Shown here: piece by piece, positions 61,181-64,000 of the stretch
How the letters are laid out: every line of letters begins with the position of its first letter
Position numbering within the stretch: the stretch's first letter is position 1
Source: JAGRMG01 sp047975215
GTDB lineage: Bacteria; Pseudomonadota; Alphaproteobacteria; Rhodobacterales; Rhodobacteraceae
Direction: 5' to 3'
DNA: 64,000 nucleotides
NCBI GenBank assembly: GCA_047975215.1
Contig: JBKEDD010000040.1
Location: forward strand, 1 to 64,000
Program-made: the position numbers and the translations under genes
The notes under the pieces: generated by a model
The model's database searches: none
The model's input: only the letters and a program-made list of their open reading frames with translations
Told to the model about the DNA's origin: nothing

Positions 61181-62365
61181 TTACGCGACGCCGAACTTCA
61201 GCAGCTTGATCGCCGCAAAGTCGCTGACATCGCCGCCGACCCGCTTGGTGGCATAGAACAGCACATGCGGCTTGGCGCTGAACGGATCGCGAAGAACCCG
61301 CAGATCGGGGCGTTCGGCCACGGTGTACCCGGCCTCGAAATCGCCGAACGCGATGGCAAATCCATCCGTGACGGCATCCGGCATGTCCTCGGCAATCACC
61401 ACCGGATAACCCATCAGCCGCGCCGGCTCCCCGGCCGCCAGCCCGTCCGACCACAGGAACCGGCCGTCATTGTCCTTCAGCTTGCGCACCATGCCCGCGG
61501 TCTTGGAGTTCATCACGAAACTGGCGTTGGCGCGGTACTGCGCACCCAGCGCATAGACCAGATCGACGATATGCCCGGGATCCAGATCGCCCGCGATTCC
61601 GGTCGGCACATAGCCGATATTTCCCCAGGCCCAGACGTCATTGTCCACCGTCGGATGCGTCAGCACGCCCCTGGGCTTGTCGATCCCGTCGCCGTTGACG
61701 AACGCCGCCGCCTCGGCCCGCGCGAACTTGTCGGCAATACGGCCCGCCAGCCAGCCCTCGATATCGAAGGCGCTGTCATCCAGCAGCCGCTGGCTGGCCT
61801 TCGGCATCGCGCTCAACTCATGCAGCGGAATCGAGATGCGGTCGATCTGGGGCGTCCCGGTCTCGGGCGAAGGCCCCGCCTCCGTCGCCCAGCCGGCGCC
61901 GATATCGGTGTGGTCCACCAGCACGTCATAGCTGGTGGCTTCGACATTGACGACCGACGCGATAGAGCGGATCGAAGCGGTCGATCGCAGCACCGACTTC
62001 ACCCGCTCCGCGGTCTGCGGATCGACGAGGTAGCCGCCGTCGCCGGCCACCGCGGTCGACATCGCCTTGCCTTCCAGCTCAAGCCCGCGCAGCGCATCGT
62101 CGTCGCCACTGCGAAGATAGGCGTCAAACGCCTTCCGGTGCGGCGCGCCCGCATCGGGGCTTGCGGCCAGGTGCGGGCGCGCCGCAAAGATGGTATTCCG
62201 ATCCAGCATGGTCAGTCGCTCTTCCGTCTGTTTCAGTTTCGATTGAATGTCGTCCCGGAACACCCTGAGTTCACTCACGAAGCCGCTCATCGCCTGCTTC
62301 ACTTCCCGAACTGCGGGTACACCGTCACCGCCCAAGGCCGGATCGTCGGTCTTGCTCATCAGCAC
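61181..62365 (-). CDS. GTA gp5, major capsid protein (HK97 fold)
   Basis: 394 residues. The N-terminal roughly 100 residues are a helical delta/scaffold domain (ELRVFRDDIQSKLKQTEERL) that the prohead protease should remove. The HK97 shell part has AFDAYLRSGDD, MSTAVAGDGGYLVDPQTAER, IPLHELSAMPKASQRLLDDS and FVNGDGIDKPRGVLTH. Length matches RcGTA gp5. A 30-base gap separates it from the protease gene. Confidence 0.96.
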   Translation of the reverse strand: MLMSKTDDPALGGDGVPAVREVKQAMSGFVSELRVFRDDIQSKLKQTEERLTMLDRNTIFAARPHLAASPDAGAPHRKAFDAYLRSGDDDALRGLELEGKAMSTAVAGDGGYLVDPQTAERVKSVLRSTASIRSIASVVNVEATSYDVLVDHTDIGAGWATEAGPSPETGTPQIDRISIPLHELSAMPKASQRLLDDSAFDIEGWLAGRIADKFARAEAAAFVNGDGIDKPRGVLTHPTVDNDVWAWGNIGYVPTGIAGDLDPGHIVDLVYALGAQYRANASFVMNSKTAGMVRKLKDNDGRFLWSDGLAAGEPARLMGYPVVIAEDMPDAVTDGFAIAFGDFEAGYTVAERPDLRVLRDPFSAKPHVLFYATKRVGGDVSDFAAIKLLKFGVA

Positions 62366-62395
62366 TTCCTTCCGATAGGTAACTACTCGGCGCTC

Positions 62396-62953
62396 CTAGT
62401 CGCGCGCCAACTCCAGCCGCGCGCCCTCCAGGGCGGCCGCCAATTCGCGCAGGATGCCCGCGGCACCGGGCGCATCGCCCTTGCCCGCCACCCGCGCACT
62501 GGGCAGCATCGGGAATGTCACCAGCGACACTTCCCAAAGCTCCAGTTCACTCAGGACCCGCTGGCCCTTGTCGTTCCTGCCGGCGCGAAGGGTGCGATAC
62601 CCGATGGAAAGCCCGTCGATGGCACCGGCGGCGATCAGCGCCGCCGCCTCGCGCCCCTGCCGGGTGCCGTCCAGCAACCGCCCCTTCACCCAAAGCCCGC
62701 GCGTATCCTCGCGCACCTCGTCCCAGACACCGATCGGCTGGGCCGGGTCGTGCTGCCACAGCATCTTGACCCGCCGCCCCTGTGCCTCCAGCGCCGCGAT
62801 CGAACGGCGATAGGCTCCCGCCTGCACGACATCGCCGCCCTGGTCGGCCACACCGAACAGGCTGGCATAACCCGAGATCACGGCGCCATCCTCGACGCAC
62901 AGCCCGTCGCCAAACCGGGCGAGCTTGTGCTCCAAACGATCATCAGAATTCAT
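62396..62953 (-). CDS. GTA gp4, prohead protease
   Basis: 185 residues of the HK97 prohead protease family: VISGYASLFGVADQGGDVVQ, VKMLWQHDPAQPIGVWDEVR (conserved His) and GLSIGYRTLRAGRNDKG (catalytic Ser). It matures the capsid. The start at 62953 (MNSDDRLEHK) has GAGG; 62974 is an alternative adding seven residues. Confidence 0.94.
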   Translation of the reverse strand: MNSDDRLEHKLARFGDGLCVEDGAVISGYASLFGVADQGGDVVQAGAYRRSIAALEAQGRRVKMLWQHDPAQPIGVWDEVREDTRGLWVKGRLLDGTRQGREAAALIAAGAIDGLSIGYRTLRAGRNDKGQRVLSELELWEVSLVTFPMLPSARVAGKGDAPGAAGILRELAAALEGARLELARD

Positions 62954-62987
62954 GAAGACCTCATTGTAACCCATTGTTCGAAAGCCG

Positions 62988-63215
62988 TTATTGCGCCGCC
63001 GCCATGACCGACTGAAAGGCTTGCGCAAGGATCACTCCTGCCACACCATAGACGCTCAGCCACAGCCGCCGCTCCAGCCGCTCCATCATCTCTTCCAGCC
63101 GGTCCAGCCGCAGGTTCAGATGCTCGTGATGGATGGAACTGACCCGCTCATGCGCCGCCAGCCGCAACCCCGGCGCGCAATCGAACGGCTCATGGAACCG
63201 CCGCGGCTCAGTCAT
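62988..63215 (-). CDS. GTA gp3.5, head formation protein (rcc01685-like)
   Basis: 75 residues. A basic N-terminus, a short coiled coil (LNLRLDRLEEMMERLERRLW) and one C-terminal hydrophobic helix (LSVYGVAGVILAQAFQSVMA). Matches the small GTA head formation protein between portal and protease. Overlaps the portal gene by 8 bases. Confidence 0.9.
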   Translation of the reverse strand: MTEPRRFHEPFDCAPGLRLAAHERVSSIHHEHLNLRLDRLEEMMERLERRLWLSVYGVAGVILAQAFQSVMAAAQ

Positions 63216-64000
63216 CGGCAGCGCCTTCCGGCAAGGCCGGCAGCCCCAGCAACGCCCGCTTTTCCGCCTGCGTCAGAAACCCGGCACCGGCCACCCGCGC
63301 CCATTGCGCATCGCGCTCGGCCGCCAGCGCCGGAACCTGATCCAGATCGGGCTTCAACTCCAGCGCCTCGCCATGAAACCGCGACAGCCAGTCCGACAGC
63401 GCCGCCGCCACCCGCGTCGCCAGCGGCAGAACCGTCAGGCGGTAAAAGGCGCGGTTTGCCTCCTGATAGTTGGCATAGGTCGCATCGCCCGGAATCCCCA
63501 GCAGCATCGGCGGCACGCCGAAGGCCAGCGCGATCTCGCGCGCCGCGCTCTCCTTGGTTTTCTGGAACTCCATGTCGCTGGGCGAAAACCCCATGGGCTT
63601 CCAGTCCAGCCCGCCTTCCAGCACCATCGGCCGCCCGGCATTGCGCGCGCCCTGGAAATTGGCCTCGATCTCCTCGCTCAGCCGGCGGAACTGATCCTCC
63701 GCCATCGCGCCCTGCCCGTCCGAACCCTGCCAGACCAGGGCGCCGCTGGGGCGCGCCGCATTGTCAAGCAGCGATTTCGACCAGCGCGAGGCGCTGTTGT
63801 GCAGATCCACCGCCGTCGCCGCCGCCTGCATCGGCGAAAATCCGTAGTGATCGTCCTGCGGATGAAAACTGCGCACATGACAGACCGGCGATACCCCGCC
63901 CCCCACCGCGAACCGGTGCGTCCTGGCGCCCACGGCATATTCATAGGCCACCGGCCAGCCATCGGCGCCGGGAACCACGCTCACCCGGTCCGAGCGCAAA
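63208..64000 (-). CDS. GTA gp3, phage portal protein, C-terminal part
   Basis: 264 residues to the right edge; the N-terminus is outside the window. Portal features: HDDHYGFSPMQAAATAVDLH-type segment (here HPQDDHYGFSPMQAA), HNSASRWSKSLLDNAARPSG, EGGLDWKPMGFSPSDMEFQK, and GVPPMLLGIPGDATYANYQE. These fit the HK97-type portal that forms the DNA entry vertex. It overlaps gp3.5 by 8 bases. Confidence 0.95.
   Translation of the reverse strand, partial: LRSDRVSVVPGADGWPVAYEYAVGARTHRFAVGGGVSPVCHVRSFHPQDDHYGFSPMQAAATAVDLHNSASRWSKSLLDNAARPSGALVWQGSDGQGAMAEDQFRRLSEEIEANFQGARNAGRPMVLEGGLDWKPMGFSPSDMEFQKTKESAAREIALAFGVPPMLLGIPGDATYANYQEANRAFYRLTVLPLATRVAAALSDWLSRFHGEALELKPDLDQVPALAAERDAQWARVAGAGFLTQAEKRALLGLPALPEGAADD

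Larger units (their letters stand above)
52149..64000 (-). other. Gene transfer agent (RcGTA-type) structural cluster, gp15 back to gp3
   Basis: Sixteen consecutive minus-strand genes match the RcGTA order: portal, gp3.5, protease, capsid, adaptor, stopper, terminator, tail tube, gp10, gp10.1, tape measure, distal tail, hub, peptidase, megatron. All are open, and most overlap by 1-8 bases. The promoter, gp1 and terminase (gp2) lie beyond the right edge. GTAs package random host DNA and transfer it to relatives. The lack of any integrase, repressor or replication genes distinguishes it from a prophage. Confidence 0.95.

Noticed and set aside
52149..64000. Reading the right-hand cluster as a prophage
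   Set aside because: No integrase, repressor, replication or lysogeny genes are visible and the gene order is exactly RcGTA, so a gene transfer agent is the better call.

Overview
This window looks like chromosomal DNA of an alphaproteobacterium of the Rhodobacterales (Rhodobacteraceae or Roseobacteraceae). The evidence is high G+C, a near-complete RcGTA-type gene transfer agent cluster, several VPLPA-CTERM proteins, a pyruvate dehydrogenase E1 beta subunit carrying its own lipoyl domain, and the gene order dgt / antiporter / argS / SPOR / nagZ / scpA / scpB. I cannot name a genus from the sequence alone.

Layout. 1-1.6 kb: the 3' half of acetyl-CoA synthetase and a flavin reductase. 1.6-10.3 kb: a tightly overlapping minus-strand operon for chromosome segregation, peptidoglycan recycling, arginyl-tRNA synthetase, a cation/proton antiporter and dGTPase, divergent from an ErpA-type Fe-S carrier. 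10.9-13.0 kb: a decayed integrated element in a tRNA-Val gene. It is bounded by a displaced 3' half-tRNA and the intact tRNA, and holds a frameshifted integrase, a 5'-truncated phage protein with an HETGH motif and a nonsense-mutated phage lysozyme-like gene. 13.0-16.2 kb: an HU-like protein and Lon. 16.5-20.7 kb: four predicted surface or exported proteins with C-terminal VPLPA/PEP-CTERM-like sorting tails, arranged as two convergent pairs, with an M23 lipoprotein between the pairs. 20.7-26 kb: tgt, GH25 lysozyme, SPFH/NfeD pair, SufT-like and SufA-like Fe-S proteins, and tpiA.

26-35.5 kb: a TRAP transporter (dctPQM) with its two-component system dctBD, then a carnitine catabolism pair (carnitine dehydrogenase-thioesterase fusion and a beta-keto acid cleavage enzyme). 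The cleavage-enzyme gene is interrupted by an in-frame amber codon. DctD has lost both the Walker A lysine and the GAFTGA loop, so it probably does not work as a classic sigma-54 activator. Two similar dyads lie between dctD and dctP. 35.8-44.5 kb: housekeeping genes (MFS transporter, metG, two cyclophilins, pgk, a bacterioferritin without the haem methionine, an AidB-type acyl-CoA dehydrogenase, ftsB). 44.7-48.5 kb: pdhA-pdhB-pdhC. 48.5-51.9 kb: a DUF3365 cytochrome-like protein, cysK-cysE, a DksA-like protein and a small conserved protein.

52.1-64.0 kb: the gene transfer agent cluster, minus strand, from gp15 back to the portal protein gp3, which runs off the right edge. All visible GTA genes are open, in the canonical order and mostly overlapping, so particle production is plausible if the rest of the cluster (terminase and the unlinked spike and lysis genes) is intact elsewhere.

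Most likely to repay attention: the degenerate DctD with its tandem dyads, the amber codon in the carnitine gene, the tRNA-Val element that appears to have given the host tRNA a new T-arm, and the duplicated VPLPA-CTERM pair with a 32-bp repeat. No clearly undescribed multi-gene defence or secretion system was seen.
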